A DNA stretch of 64,000 nucleotides from Zoogloea sp. Its GTDB lineage: Bacteria > Pseudomonadota > Gammaproteobacteria > Burkholderiales > Rhodocyclaceae. Location: contig JADKKC010000014.1 in NCBI GenBank assembly GCA_016720685.1, forward strand, positions 37,870-101,869, given 5' to 3'. Below are positions 16,966 to 26,097 of the stretch, in pieces. Position 1 is the first letter of the stretch. Each line of letters starts with the position of its first letter. Under the pieces are notes generated by a model that made no database searches, was not told the DNA's origin, and worked only from the letters and a program-made list of their open reading frames with translations. The position numbers and the translations under genes are program-made.

Positions 16966-18049
16966 GTACCGGCAGGCCATCAAGCTCGATCCGCGGCGAG
17001 CCGACTTCCACAACAACCTCGGCGTGCTCCACCGTGTCACCGAAGCGTCCGAAGCCGCCGAGGCCGAATACCTGCGGGCGATCGAACTCGATCCGAAGCA
17101 CTTTCGCGCCTACAACAACCTTGGCATGCTCTACGCCGCCCGCGACGACATCAAGGCCGCAGTGCAGTACTACTGTAAATCGATCACCCTGATGCCCGAA
17201 CACCCTGACGGCCACAAGCTGCTTGGGCTGGCCTACTACTCCACCGGCCAGCTCGAAGAGGCGGCCGAGGTGTTCCGCCAGTGGCTAGAACAGCGGCCGG
17301 ACGACCCCACAGCCCGCCACATGTATGCAGCCTGTTCGGGCCGTGACGTGCCCGAGCGGGCTGGCGACGAGTACATCGTCGACACTTTCGACCGCTTTGC
17401 CGAGAGCTTCGAAGAGCAGCTCCAGGTACGCCTGCGCTACCGGGCGCCGGAGCTCGTCACTGACGCCCTCAAGCGCTACCTGCCGGCGCCAGACAAGCAG
17501 CTCGACATCCTCGACGCAGGCTGCGGCACCGGCCTGTGCGGCCCGCTGGTGGCTCCGTGGGCTGAGCGGCTGGTGGGCGTCGACCTGTCGGTGGGTATGC
17601 TTCAACGGGCCGAAGGCAAGGGCTGCTACGACCGGTTGTATCGAATCGAGTTGACCGAATTCCTGCGCATGCCCAACGAGACCAGTGCCTACGATGTGAT
17701 CCTCTCCGCCGACACCTTGTGTTACTTCGGTCCGCTGGAGGCAGTCAGCGCTGCTGCGAGGCGGGCGCTGCGACCGCAAGGGTTGTTTGCCTTCTCGGTG
17801 GAAGATGCCGGCGGCACGGCACCGCTTGGCCACATTCTCAATCCTCACGGCCGCTATGCCCACGCGGCGTCCTACGTGCGCGACTGCCTCGAAGGGGTGG
17901 GGTTCCATGTGCTGGGCATCGATCCGGCGGTGCTACGCACCGAGGGAGGATCTCCGGTGAATGGCCTGATCGTTGTCACCCAAGCCGTGCCGCTGCGGGA
18001 GGCGTACGTCATGAAGCAGTGTGCCGGCACCGCTTCGCCTGGGCTGTGA
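16966..18049 (+). pseudogene. TPR-containing SAM methyltransferase, N-terminally truncated
   Basis: The frame enters mid-repeat (QAIKLDPRRADFHNNLG) and shows two to three TPR units. A class I methyltransferase domain follows with LDILDAGCGTGLCGPLV, the SAM-binding glycine loop, and DVILSADTLCYFGPLEAV. It ends at 18049. The 5' end is replaced by the M15 remnant, with no start codon or ribosome site at the joint. An internal GTG at 17024 is the first possible start. TPR-methyltransferases of this kind accompany Rhs/VgrG clusters, but the target is unknown. The catalytic domain itself looks complete. Confidence 0.65.
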
Positions 18050-18086
18050 TTCCAAAAGCAAGGCACGCGTAGCAGCGGAGGATTCG

Positions 18087-19827
18087 ATGTTCGCAATGAA
18101 AGTCGACCGGCTCGTTAAAATTACCACTCCTCTGGGGCCGCTACTGGAGTTCAGCCGGCTCGAAGGCAGCGATGGGCTCTCCCGCAACGGCGAATACCGT
18201 ATTACGGTGCTTTCGCGCCGCGGTGACATCCAGGCCGACGAACTCCTCGGCCACCCGATCTCTGTGGCCGTCACCACACCCTATGGCAGCGTGCGCGAAT
18301 TCAACGGCCTCGCCGCAGGCTTTTACCAGGTTGGCCAGAACGGCCGCTACCACCAATATCTCATCGTCGTGCGCCCCTGGACCTGGCTGCTCACCCGCAC
18401 CAGCGATTGCAAGATCTTTCAGGACAAAACGATCCGCCAGATCATCGAAAAGGTCTTCGCCGACCACCCCTACGCCGACTTCGAGTTTCACCTTACCTCC
18501 AGCTACACCACCTGGGCTTACTGCGTTCAGTATCGCGAGAGCGATTTCAACTTTCTGACCCGGCTGATGGAACAGGAAGGCATGCATTTCTTCTTCCGTC
18601 ACCAAAACGGCAAGCACACCCTTGTCATCGCCGACAGCCTCAGGGCCCACGTTGCCGCAGATCACTACGGCGAAGTGCGTTTCCGCGAACCCGAAACCAC
18701 CCACGCCCGCGCCGACGAAGGCATCCGCGAGTGGTCCCACGGCGCCGAGATCCAGCCCACCCGCTTCATCCAGCGCGACTTCAACTTCGAGAAGCCGCGT
18801 GCAGACATGCAGGCCGATGCCGGCCCGGCGCGTCCGCTCAAGCACCAGCACCAGGCGGCCTTCGACATCTTCGATTACCCCGGCGAATACGAGGAGCGCG
18901 GGGAGGGCCAGCGCATCGCCGCCGTGCGCATCGAGGAGATGCGCCATCAGTTCGACCACTTCAACGGCGAAGGCAACGCGGCCGGGCTAGCTACTGGCGG
19001 GCTGTTCAAGCTGCTTGAGCACCCCCGCGACGACCAGAATCAGGAATACCTCATCGTCGAGGCCGACTACCGGGTCGAGGAGAGCCCGCTTGAATCCGAA
19101 CTGGCTACCACCGAACTCATCGGCCTGCGCTTTCGCGCGATCCCGTCGGCGCAGATCTTCCATCCACCGCGCAGGAAGTCATCGTCGAGTTCCTCGAAGG
19201 CGACCCGGATCGCCCGATCATCACCGGCCGCGTCTACAACGCCGACCAGATGCCGCCCTACGCGCTGCCGGCCAACATGACCCAGACCGGCATCAAGACC
19301 CGTTCCAGCAAAGGGGGCGGCGTGACCAACTTCAACGAGATCCGCTTCGAGGACAAGAAGGGCGCCGAACAGGTCTACATCCACGCTGAGAAAAACCAGG
19401 ACATCGTGGTCGAGAACGACGAAACCACCCACGTCAAACACAGGGGGCGTTGCAACGAGACGATCACCACCACAACGACCGGACCGAGACGGTCGGCCAT
19501 AACGAAGTCGTCACCATTGGCGCCAACAAGGCCGAAACCGTCGCCGTTGCCAAGGCCTTGTCCATCGGCGCCGGTTACGCCGTCACCGTCGGAGCAGGCA
19601 TGAACACGGCCGTCGGCCTGGGGCAGTTCGAAGAGGTCGGTGTCGACAAGACCGTTGTGGTGGGCACCGACTTCAGCCTCACTGCCGGCGACAGCATCAC
19701 GTTCACGGTGGGCAAGAGTGTCCTGGTGATGAAAAAGGACGGCACCATCACACTTAACGGCAAGACCATCGATGTCGTCGGCTCCGACCACATACAGCTC
19801 GACGGCAAGCGCATTGACCTCAACTGA
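18087..19827 (+). pseudogene. vgrG: VgrG (TssI) copy 1, broken by a 214-base deletion and a second frameshift
   Basis: T6SS spike protein. GGAGG precedes ATG 18087. The first about 350 residues (gp27-like domain, SDGLSRNGEYRITVLSRRG, VQYRESDFNFLTRLMEQEG) are almost identical to the intact vgrG at 24144. At about 19169, relative to that copy, 214 bases covering the OB-fold start are missing, which breaks the frame. The needle sequence resumes (MPPYALPANMTQTGIK) and shifts once more near 19445. A last frame, rich in T-V-G repeats, ends KTIDVVGSDHIQLDGKRIDLN at 19827. As encoded it cannot make a full spike. Confidence 0.88.
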
Positions 19828-19836
19828 GGCTCCCCC

Positions 19837-20988
19837 GTGAACGGACCGGACAACCTGCTTGAATCGCCGATCAAACCAGCGCCACTACCAGAGGTGCGAA
19901 ACCATACTGCGTTTCCTAGCCAGTATTTCCAGATGGTGGATGTGGCGGGCCAGATCTTCCATGTCATGGTCAGCCGCCTCACCTACACCTTGCGGAAGGT
20001 CGATGCCGAAGGCTGCCTCTTGCTCGCCGACTGCCAGCACCCCCTGGTCGCCAGCGACACCTTTTACGGCGAACCCAACCTCAGCTCCGTGCTGCAGGAG
20101 AGCGACTACGCCCCCTTCAAACCACGTTGCGACCTGCTCTTCAATTACGCTGTCGCCCACGCCCCAAACGGCGAGCCCCGACCGAGCTGGGCGGTGGGTA
20201 TCAAGGTGGGTGAATGGGTCAAACGCATCGTGGTTACCGGGCCACGTCAGTTCGTGCGTGACGGTGAAGGCTGGCATCTGAGCGAACCTGAGCCCGTTGC
20301 CACGATTCCGATCCGATACGAGCTCGCTTGGGGTGGCACCTGCACCTGGCCTCCCACCCCGCCTGACGGCGTGCCAGTCGAACCCCAGATTCTTGCTCGG
20401 GAAGCCCGCAACCCTATCGGCTGCGGCTTCCTCGATCCTGACTGGGACGCGCGTGCGCAGCCGCCCCGCCGCCCCGCGCCCCGGCTGGAGAGCTTCGGGC
20501 GTCCCTTCGACGAAGCCGCTGCCGAAGCCGGTGACTACCCGGTGGTCGGCCTTGGCGCACTCGGGCGCTGGTGGCAGCCGCGTCTAGCGCTGGCGGGCAC
20601 CTACGACGATCACTGGAAGAAAACCCGCTGGCCAGGTTTGCCCGAAGACTTCGACTTCGGCTACTGGAACTGCGCCCCGGAAGATCAGCAGATCGACTAC
20701 CCCGAAGGTGGCGAGCGTGTGGTGCTGGCCGGGCTGCACCCCGGCGGAGAAGTCCGTTTCCGGCTGCCACGGCCGGATCTCAAGCTGCTGCTGCACCTCG
20801 AGGCAGGCGTCCCGCTCTTCAAACCGCTGGTCACCGACACCCTGATCTTCGACTTCCAGGCCTACGAGCTCAGCGTTGTGCAGCGTGCGGTGGTGGCCGC
20901 TGCGGCGGGTGTGGAGCTCATGGAACTCGGAACCTGGGACGTTGAAGCGGCACGCCGGGCCAACGCGGCCATCCAGAAAGGACAGTGA
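19837..20988 (+). CDS. DUF2169 family T6SS effector adaptor
   Basis: A 383-residue protein of the DUF2169 family, which acts as an adaptor or chaperone loading effectors onto VgrG/PAAR spikes. Family features are the N-terminal FPSQYFQMVDVAGQIFHVM, the KPRCDLLFNYAVAHAPNGEP block, and PVVGLGALGRWWQPRLALAG with DYPEGGERVVLAGLHP near the end. The start is GTG 19837, 10 bases after the vgrG remnant. It ends one base before the PAAR-like gene, so the genes are coupled. A decayed second copy flanks the IS200 at 23061-23975. Confidence 0.88.
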   Translation: MNGPDNLLESPIKPAPLPEVRNHTAFPSQYFQMVDVAGQIFHVMVSRLTYTLRKVDAEGCLLLADCQHPLVASDTFYGEPNLSSVLQESDYAPFKPRCDLLFNYAVAHAPNGEPRPSWAVGIKVGEWVKRIVVTGPRQFVRDGEGWHLSEPEPVATIPIRYELAWGGTCTWPPTPPDGVPVEPQILAREARNPIGCGFLDPDWDARAQPPRRPAPRLESFGRPFDEAAAEAGDYPVVGLGALGRWWQPRLALAGTYDDHWKKTRWPGLPEDFDFGYWNCAPEDQQIDYPEGGERVVLAGLHPGGEVRFRLPRPDLKLLLHLEAGVPLFKPLVTDTLIFDFQAYELSVVQRAVVAAAAGVELMELGTWDVEAARRANAAIQKGQ

Positions 20989-20989
20989 G

Positions 20990-21349
20990 ATGGCCAGCGA
21001 AACCGCCACCGCCCAAGACGCTCAGTTCCGTCTCGTCAGCCTCGCACCGGACGTCTGCCTCACGCCGAGCAAGCAAGGTGTGCCGGTGCCCTATCCCATC
21101 ACGCATACGATGGACAAGAGCCAGCACTGCTCGCCCAACGTCTTCTTTCAGGGCAAGCCCGCCTATCTGCATAACGAAAGCTACGTTGACAAAGTCATGG
21201 GCGACGAGCCCGGCGCCGGCAAGGGGGTGGTGAGCCAGACCAACACGACGATCAGTCACGCCATCGGCAAGAGCAGCTCCGTGTTTGTGAACGGCAAACC
21301 CATCGTTCGGACCGGTGACAGCGTCTGGATGAACTGGAAAGCACCGTGA
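20990..21349 (+). CDS. DUF4150 PAAR-like protein
   Basis: A 119-residue PAAR-like tip protein. It has a conserved start (VCLTPSKQGVPVPYPITHT) and end (ISHAIGKSSSVFVNGKPIVRTGDSVWMNW) typical of DUF4150. It likely caps the VgrG needle and carries the next gene product as cargo. ATG 20990 directly follows the DUF2169 stop. The stop overlaps the next start as GTGA. Confidence 0.9.
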   Translation: MASETATAQDAQFRLVSLAPDVCLTPSKQGVPVPYPITHTMDKSQHCSPNVFFQGKPAYLHNESYVDKVMGDEPGAGKGVVSQTNTTISHAIGKSSSVFVNGKPIVRTGDSVWMNWKAP

Positions 21350-22191
21350 GCGGCAAGGGCAAGGTCAAGCCCAACAACCAGGTCGCCCCGGGCCCGATCG
21401 GCAACACCCAGGGGCTGATCGTTCCCCAGACGAGCCCCAATGCCAGCGGCCCCGGCAATAGCGCCCCGCCGCCCAAGCCGACACCGAAAGAGGAGAGTTG
21501 GTGGAAACGCTGGGGGTCGGACGCACTGCACACGGCGCTCGATGTGGTGGGGATGATTCCCGCTGTCGGAGAGGTGGCTGACGGTGCCAACGCACTGGTC
21601 TATCTTGCAGAAGGCGACAAGGTCAGTGCGGCGCTGAGTGCTGCCGCCATGTTGCCGGTGGGCGGTCAGGCGGCGACGGCGGCGAAGTGGGGCAAGAAGG
21701 GTGTTCAGGCGGTCGAGAAACAGGTGGCGAAAGAAGCCGCAGAGCGCGCAGCCAAAGAAGCGGCCGAGAAGGCTGCAAAGGAGAAGCTGGAGCGGGAAGC
21801 GGCGGAGAGGGCAAAAAAAGAGGCCGAGGCGCGGGCAGCAGGCAGTGGGGGGATAGTTGAAAACAACTCACCTCGGAACGATCCGCGTTATCGTCGAGGA
21901 AAATTCAGAAAAGGTGTGCGGGAGAAAGTCTGGGAAGAGGCGAAGGGACCAGATGGCAAAGTACGCGACCCTCTGACTGGTAAAGAGATCAAGGAAAATG
22001 AACCTTGGGATATGGGGCATAAGCCGGGGTATGAGCATTGGAAGCATCAAGAAAGTGCTTCCGAAAGAGGTCTGGATAGAAGCAAGTTTATGGATGAGTA
22101 TAACGACACCTCAAAATATCGGCCGGAGCTTCCGTCCTCAAATAGAAGTCATGCTGGCGAGATTAGAGATAATGACTATTTCGGAGATTAA
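21346..22191 (+). CDS. T6SS cargo effector with C-terminal GH-E/HNH-type nuclease domain
   Basis: A 281-residue toxin. Residues 1-50 are low-complexity and proline-rich. Residues 52-110 form a small, partly hydrophobic pre-toxin domain (DVVGMIPAVGEVADGANAL). Residues 120-165 are a charged coiled coil of K-E-A-A-E repeats. The C-terminal domain has WDMGHKPGYEHWKHQE, with H225 and E230 of the GH-E nuclease superfamily, and RPELPSSNRSH. The start is GTG 21346, overlapping the PAAR-like stop. The toxin end is clearly more AT-rich than its N-terminus, which suggests a swapped-in domain. The following gene is the immunity partner. Confidence 0.85.
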   Translation: MSGKGKVKPNNQVAPGPIGNTQGLIVPQTSPNASGPGNSAPPPKPTPKEESWWKRWGSDALHTALDVVGMIPAVGEVADGANALVYLAEGDKVSAALSAAAMLPVGGQAATAAKWGKKGVQAVEKQVAKEAAERAAKEAAEKAAKEKLEREAAERAKKEAEARAAGSGGIVENNSPRNDPRYRRGKFRKGVREKVWEEAKGPDGKVRDPLTGKEIKENEPWDMGHKPGYEHWKHQESASERGLDRSKFMDEYNDTSKYRPELPSSNRSHAGEIRDNDYFGD

Positions 22192-22193
22192 TT

Positions 22194-22778
22194 GTGCGTG
22201 CAGTAAGTGATGATGACAAAAAAATTGCAAAGAAGGTTTTCTCTGCGTTTGGCGGGGAGAGGCCGACGGTTCGTAATTATTTTAATGACTCTCGCGATAT
22301 TTCTGTTGATATTATTTCAGTGGCGGGAACTCCTGATGTTGATATCTCTTCATATGGCACGATAGGTTTGTCAGATTATCCGATGTTTTGGGATGGAAAA
22401 GAATTTCCGACGAGATTGGAGCTTTGCGGCGCTGCGCTTTCATCATTTTCTGTTTTTCCAAATATTATCGCAGAGGCTGCCTTTACAATAATTAGATCAA
22501 GAGAGGTTTGGCGTCCGGGGAGCTTTATTAGGGATTTGGTGGTGAATTACGAGCCAAACTTTGGTTTGAGGTCTCTTTATATTACGTCTCCATTTTTTTG
22601 GGATCGAGATCTCCATGAGTTGATTTTAAGTAATAAGGTTGTTAACTGGTTGATGTGTTTCCCTATTTCAGCGGCGGAGTTGGGGTATTTGGAAAAGTAC
22701 GGGATTGATCAGTTTGAGAGCATGCTGGAGGAGGCCGGTGCTGATGTCTTCGATACATCTCGTGATAGCTGTGTATAG
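22194..22778 (+). CDS. SUFU-family immunity protein
   Basis: A 194-residue cytoplasmic protein that starts 2 bases after the effector stop (GTG 22194 with GGAG upstream). Motifs YGTIGLSDYPMFWDGKEF and RLELCGAALSS resemble suppressor-of-fused-like domains, a widespread immunity family paired with HNH-type toxins. The base composition is much more AT-rich than the surrounding core genes. It should bind and block the GH-E nuclease. Confidence 0.75.
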   Translation: MRAVSDDDKKIAKKVFSAFGGERPTVRNYFNDSRDISVDIISVAGTPDVDISSYGTIGLSDYPMFWDGKEFPTRLELCGAALSSFSVFPNIIAEAAFTIIRSREVWRPGSFIRDLVVNYEPNFGLRSLYITSPFFWDRDLHELILSNKVVNWLMCFPISAAELGYLEKYGIDQFESMLEEAGADVFDTSRDSCV

Positions 22779-23060
22779 TTTTTAATTCGGGAATTGAATA
22801 GGCTTTAGGGCGCCTCGAAAAACTTGGACACGTATCTTCCAGAAGATCTGCCAGAGCTGCTCGTCTATCGGGATGGTTGCTGCACATACCGGGGTGCAGT
22901 CTCAGGGCATCATTGTGCTTTGTCGGCACTGATTGCAGATGTCTGTGACTCAAGCGGCTCGGCCGATGATCCCGGGATCTTTGGGTGGCTCCTGGCGCTT
23001 GATTGGGCTCGCGCCTAGATCACAGATTTTATTGCAAGAATTAACGCAGGGCGGTGGCTG
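22779..23060. other. Region without a recognised gene
   Basis: A 64-codon frame (22824-23018) exists but shows no recognisable motif and no ribosome-binding site. It may be a decayed piece of the effector island. Confidence 0.4.
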
Positions 23061-23264
23061 CCATGATTCCCTCGACGGGGCGTCGGCCCAAGCCGGTCAC
23101 TACTCGGTGCTTCGGACCGGAGCGGTTGGGCGCTGGTGGCAACCGCGCCTCGCCCTGGACGATTATTAACCCGGCCCTTGAATAACGACACTTCTTTTCA
23201 GCCTGCTTCCAATATAACTATTTGAATACATAAGTTTTTCTGGTTTTTTGGAAACAGTTAAGTA

Positions 23265-23870
23265 AGTATCCCCCGGCAAAGCCGGGGGCTTTAGTTTGTT
23301 AGCCCCTCAAAGGGGCAGCCAAGTGCGCCGCCTGAAGGCGGCCGTCACATGCCCAACTTCAGTTGGTCGTAATGCTCGTCTTCCTTCTCTTGGTGCCGGA
23401 TGTAGGCCCGAACCATCTCCTCGTCCAGCCCAACCGTTGAAACAAAGTACCCTCTGGCCCAGAAGTTCTCACCCCCGAAGTTCCGGCTTCGCCCATTGAA
23501 CCGACGCGCGATCGAGATCGCGCTCTTCCCCTTGATGTAACCCACCACGTTTGCCACCGAGTATTTCGGTGGAATGCTGATACACATGTGAATGTGATCA
23601 CTCATCAGGTGTCCTTCCAAAATCCTGCACTCCTTCTGACCAGCCAACTCATGCAGTACCTCACCGAGGTGCTTGCGAATCGCCCCGAAGATAAGTTTCT
23701 TCCTCTTCTTCGGGATGAATACCACGTGATACTTGCAGTCCCATTTCGTGTGGCTCAGGCTCTGATAATCTTGCATCGGAAACTCCTATCTCTTGGTCGA
23801 GACAGAAGCTTCTAGGTCACCGTGTCACACGGTCAAACCTCGTGAGTCCCCCGGCAAAGCCGGGGGATTA
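23265..23870. mobile_element. IS200/IS605-family element (tnpA only)
   Basis: Identical 19-base hairpins, CCCCCGGCAAAGCCGGGGG, lie at 23270-23288 and 23848-23866. They are the subterminal structures recognised by TnpA of single-strand transposing elements. Further small hairpins (AGCCCCTCAAAGGGGC and GCCGCCTGAAGGCGGC) lie between the left end and the gene. No tnpB is present. Exact ends are inferred. Confidence 0.85.
23345..23776 (-). CDS. tnpA: IS200-type transposase TnpA (Y1 HUH)
   Basis: A 143-residue single-strand transposase. The HUH metal site is H-I-H in SDHIHMCISIPPKY, and the catalytic tyrosine is in the C-terminal helix (VRAYIRHQEKEDEHYDQL). The frame is intact with the usual length, so the element is probably active or recently active. 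Confidence 0.95.
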   Translation of the reverse strand: MQDYQSLSHTKWDCKYHVVFIPKKRKKLIFGAIRKHLGEVLHELAGQKECRILEGHLMSDHIHMCISIPPKYSVANVVGYIKGKSAISIARRFNGRSRNFGGENFWARGYFVSTVGLDEEMVRAYIRHQEKEDEHYDQLKLGM

Positions 23871-24143
23871 CCGGGTTTATTTAAGGGCCGGGTTAATAGC
23901 AGATCGACGACCCCGGAGGCCGCGAGCCCGTGGTGCTGGCCGGACTGCCCTGGCGCAGCGGTTTCAACTCAAACCATTCCACTCCGATAAGCACGGGCAT
24001 CTCGCAATCACGCCCTTGGTGCGCAGCGCTGCCTCATCCAGGCGTGGGTGAAGCAGGTGCCTACAACTCTCCGCCAGTTCCCCGCGGGGGCCTGAGCGTT
24101 TGGGCTATGATCCAATAGGAACGCACTGAGGGCGGAGGCTGCC

Positions 24144-26090
24144 ATGATCCCGTTGAAAGTCGTCAGGCTGGTGAAGCTGGTCACGCCGCTGGGCGAGGCG
24201 CTGCTGTTCAACCGCCTGGAGGGTTCTGACGGCTTGTCGCGCAACGGCGAATACCGTATTACGGTGCTTTCGCGCCGCGGTGACATCCAGGCCGACGAAC
24301 TCCTCGGCCACCCGATCTCTGTGGCTGTCACCACACCCTATGGCAGCGTGCGCGAATTCAACGGGCTGGCCGTCGGTTTTTACCAGGTCGGGCAGCACAA
24401 CCGCCATCACCAATATCTCATCGTCGTGCGCCCCTGGACCTGGTTGCTCACCCGCACCAGCGACTGCAAGATCTTCCAGGACCAGACCATCAGGCAGATC
24501 ATCGAGGCCGTTTTCGCTGATCACCCCTACGCCGACTTCGAGTTTCACCTTACCTCCAGCTACACCACCTGGGCTTACTGCGTTCAGTATCGCGAGAGCG
24601 ATTTCAACTTTCTGACCCGGCTGATGGAACAGGAAGGCATGCATTTCTTCTTCCGCCACCAAAACGGCAAGCACACCCTTGTCATCGCCGACAGCCTCAG
24701 GGCCCACGTTGCCGCAGATCACTATGGCGAAGTGCGTTTCCGCGAACCCGAAACCACCCACGCCCGCGCCGACGAAGGCATCCGCGAGTGGTCCCACGGC
24801 GCCGAGATCCAGCCCACCCGCTTCATCCAGCGCGACTTCAACTTCGAGAAGCCGCGTGCAGACATGCAGGCCGATGCCGGCCCGGCGCGTCCGCTCAAGC
24901 ACCAGCACCAGGCGGCCTTCGACATCTTCGATTACCCCGGCGAATACGAGGAGCGCGGGGAGGGCCAGCGCATCGCCGCCGTGCGCATCGAGGAGATGCG
25001 CCATCAGTTCGACCACTTCAACGGCGAAGGCAACGCGGCCGGGCTCGCCACCGGCGGGCTGTTCAAGCTGCTTGAGCACCCCCGCGACGACCAGAATCAG
25101 GAATACCTCATCGTCGAGGCCGACTACCGGGTCGAGGAGAGCCCGCTTGAATCCGAACTGGCTACCACCGAACTCATCGGCCTGCGCTTTCGCGCGATCC
25201 CCTCGGCGCAGATCTTCCATCCACCGCGCCTCACCCCCAAGCCCATCGTCCAGGGCCCACAGACCGCCATTGTCGTCGGCCCGGCCGGCGACGAGATTCA
25301 TACCGACAAATACGGCCGCGTGAAGGTCCAGTTCCACTGGGACCGCTACGGCAAGAAGGACCAGAACAGTTCCTGCTGGATTCGCGTCTCCCACCCGTGG
25401 GCCGGCCAGAACTGGGGCATGATCGCCATCCCGCGCATCGGCCAGGAGGTCATCGTCGAATTCCTCGAAGGCGACCCGGATCGCCCGATCATCACCGGCC
25501 GCGTCTACAACGCCGACCAGATGCCGCCCTACGCGCTGCCGGCCAACATGACCCAGACCGGCATCAAGACCCGCTCGACCAAGGGCGGCGGCGTGGCCAA
25601 CTTCAACGAGATCCGCTTCGAGGACAAGAAGGGCGCCGAACAGGTCTACATCCACGCCGAGAAAAACCAGGACATCGTGGTCGAGAACGACGAGACAACC
25701 AATGTCGGACACGATAGGACGGAGACCGTTGGGCATGACGAGACGATCACCATCCACAACGACCGGACCGAGACGGTGGACGGTAACGAGACGGTGTCGA
25801 TCAAGAAGAACCGGACCCATTCGGTCGACGGCAACGAAACGGTCTCCGTCACCGGAAACCGCAGCGAGAGCGTGCAGGGCAACGAATCGGTGGATGTCAC
25901 CGGCAAGCTCGACCACTCGATCACCGGCGCCGCCAGCTACACTTCGCCAACCTCCATCACGCTGACAGTGGGCGGATCCACCGTCGAGATCAAGCCCACT
26001 GGTATCACCCTCAGCTTTGGTGCCTCATCGGTCAAGATCGACGCGATGGGGATTGCCCAGATGGGGCCGAAGATTTCGCTCAACGGCTGA
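24144..26090 (+). CDS. vgrG: VgrG (TssI) copy 2, intact T6SS spike
   Basis: A 648-residue spike protein. GGAGG precedes ATG 24144. The gp27-like region covers residues 1 to about 360. A gp5-type OB fold (YGRVKVQFHWDRYGKKDQ, SCWIRVSHPWAGQNWG, VIVEFLEGDPDRP) follows. The beta-helical needle (about 510-600) has repeats such as DRTETVDGNETVSI and NRSESVQGNESVDV. A C-terminal strand region ends KISLNG. The first about 350 codons are nearly identical in DNA to the broken copy at 18087, which implies duplication or gene conversion. It leads into a TPR protein and a PAAR-Rhs gene, which are probably its cargo line. Confidence 0.95.
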   Translation: MIPLKVVRLVKLVTPLGEALLFNRLEGSDGLSRNGEYRITVLSRRGDIQADELLGHPISVAVTTPYGSVREFNGLAVGFYQVGQHNRHHQYLIVVRPWTWLLTRTSDCKIFQDQTIRQIIEAVFADHPYADFEFHLTSSYTTWAYCVQYRESDFNFLTRLMEQEGMHFFFRHQNGKHTLVIADSLRAHVAADHYGEVRFREPETTHARADEGIREWSHGAEIQPTRFIQRDFNFEKPRADMQADAGPARPLKHQHQAAFDIFDYPGEYEERGEGQRIAAVRIEEMRHQFDHFNGEGNAAGLATGGLFKLLEHPRDDQNQEYLIVEADYRVEESPLESELATTELIGLRFRAIPSAQIFHPPRLTPKPIVQGPQTAIVVGPAGDEIHTDKYGRVKVQFHWDRYGKKDQNSSCWIRVSHPWAGQNWGMIAIPRIGQEVIVEFLEGDPDRPIITGRVYNADQMPPYALPANMTQTGIKTRSTKGGGVANFNEIRFEDKKGAEQVYIHAEKNQDIVVENDETTNVGHDRTETVGHDETITIHNDRTETVDGNETVSIKKNRTHSVDGNETVSVTGNRSESVQGNESVDVTGKLDHSITGAASYTSPTSITLTVGGSTVEIKPTGITLSFGASSVKIDAMGIAQMGPKISLNG

Positions 26091-26097
26091 GGCGGCA

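Larger units (their letters stand above)
23167..23896. repeat. 20-base inverted repeats bracketing the IS200 region
   Basis: 23167-23186 (TTAACCCGGCCCTTGAATAA) and 23877-23896 are inverted copies with one mismatch. They lie outside the IS200 subterminal hairpins and abut the DUF2169 remnants. They could be the stem of a palindrome into which IS200 inserted, or the ends of an older, larger element. Confidence 0.75.
23061..23975 (+). pseudogene. DUF2169 remnant interrupted by an IS200 insertion
   Basis: The left part (about 23061-23166) reads AVGRWWQPRLALDDY, matching the LGRWWQPRLALAGTYDDH of the intact copy at 19837. The right part (23897 to about 23975) resumes with QQIDDP and VVLAGLPW, matching QQIDYPEGGERVVLAGLHP. 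Between them sit the IS200 element and a pair of 20-base inverted repeats, and about 25 expected residues are missing. Everything upstream of the left part is lost. Confidence 0.65.

Noticed and set aside
23270..23866. The repeated CCCCCGGCAAAGCCGGGGG hairpins as a CRISPR-like array
   Set aside because: Only two copies, at the ends of an IS200 element, where such hairpins are expected.
24105..25916. A 603-codon minus-strand frame, and its match opposite the first vgrG
   Set aside because: It is present opposite both vgrG copies only because their DNA is nearly identical. No independent evidence of a gene.
25690..25930. Tandem short repeats as a DNA repeat array
   Set aside because: They encode the regular needle repeats of VgrG and are explained by protein structure.
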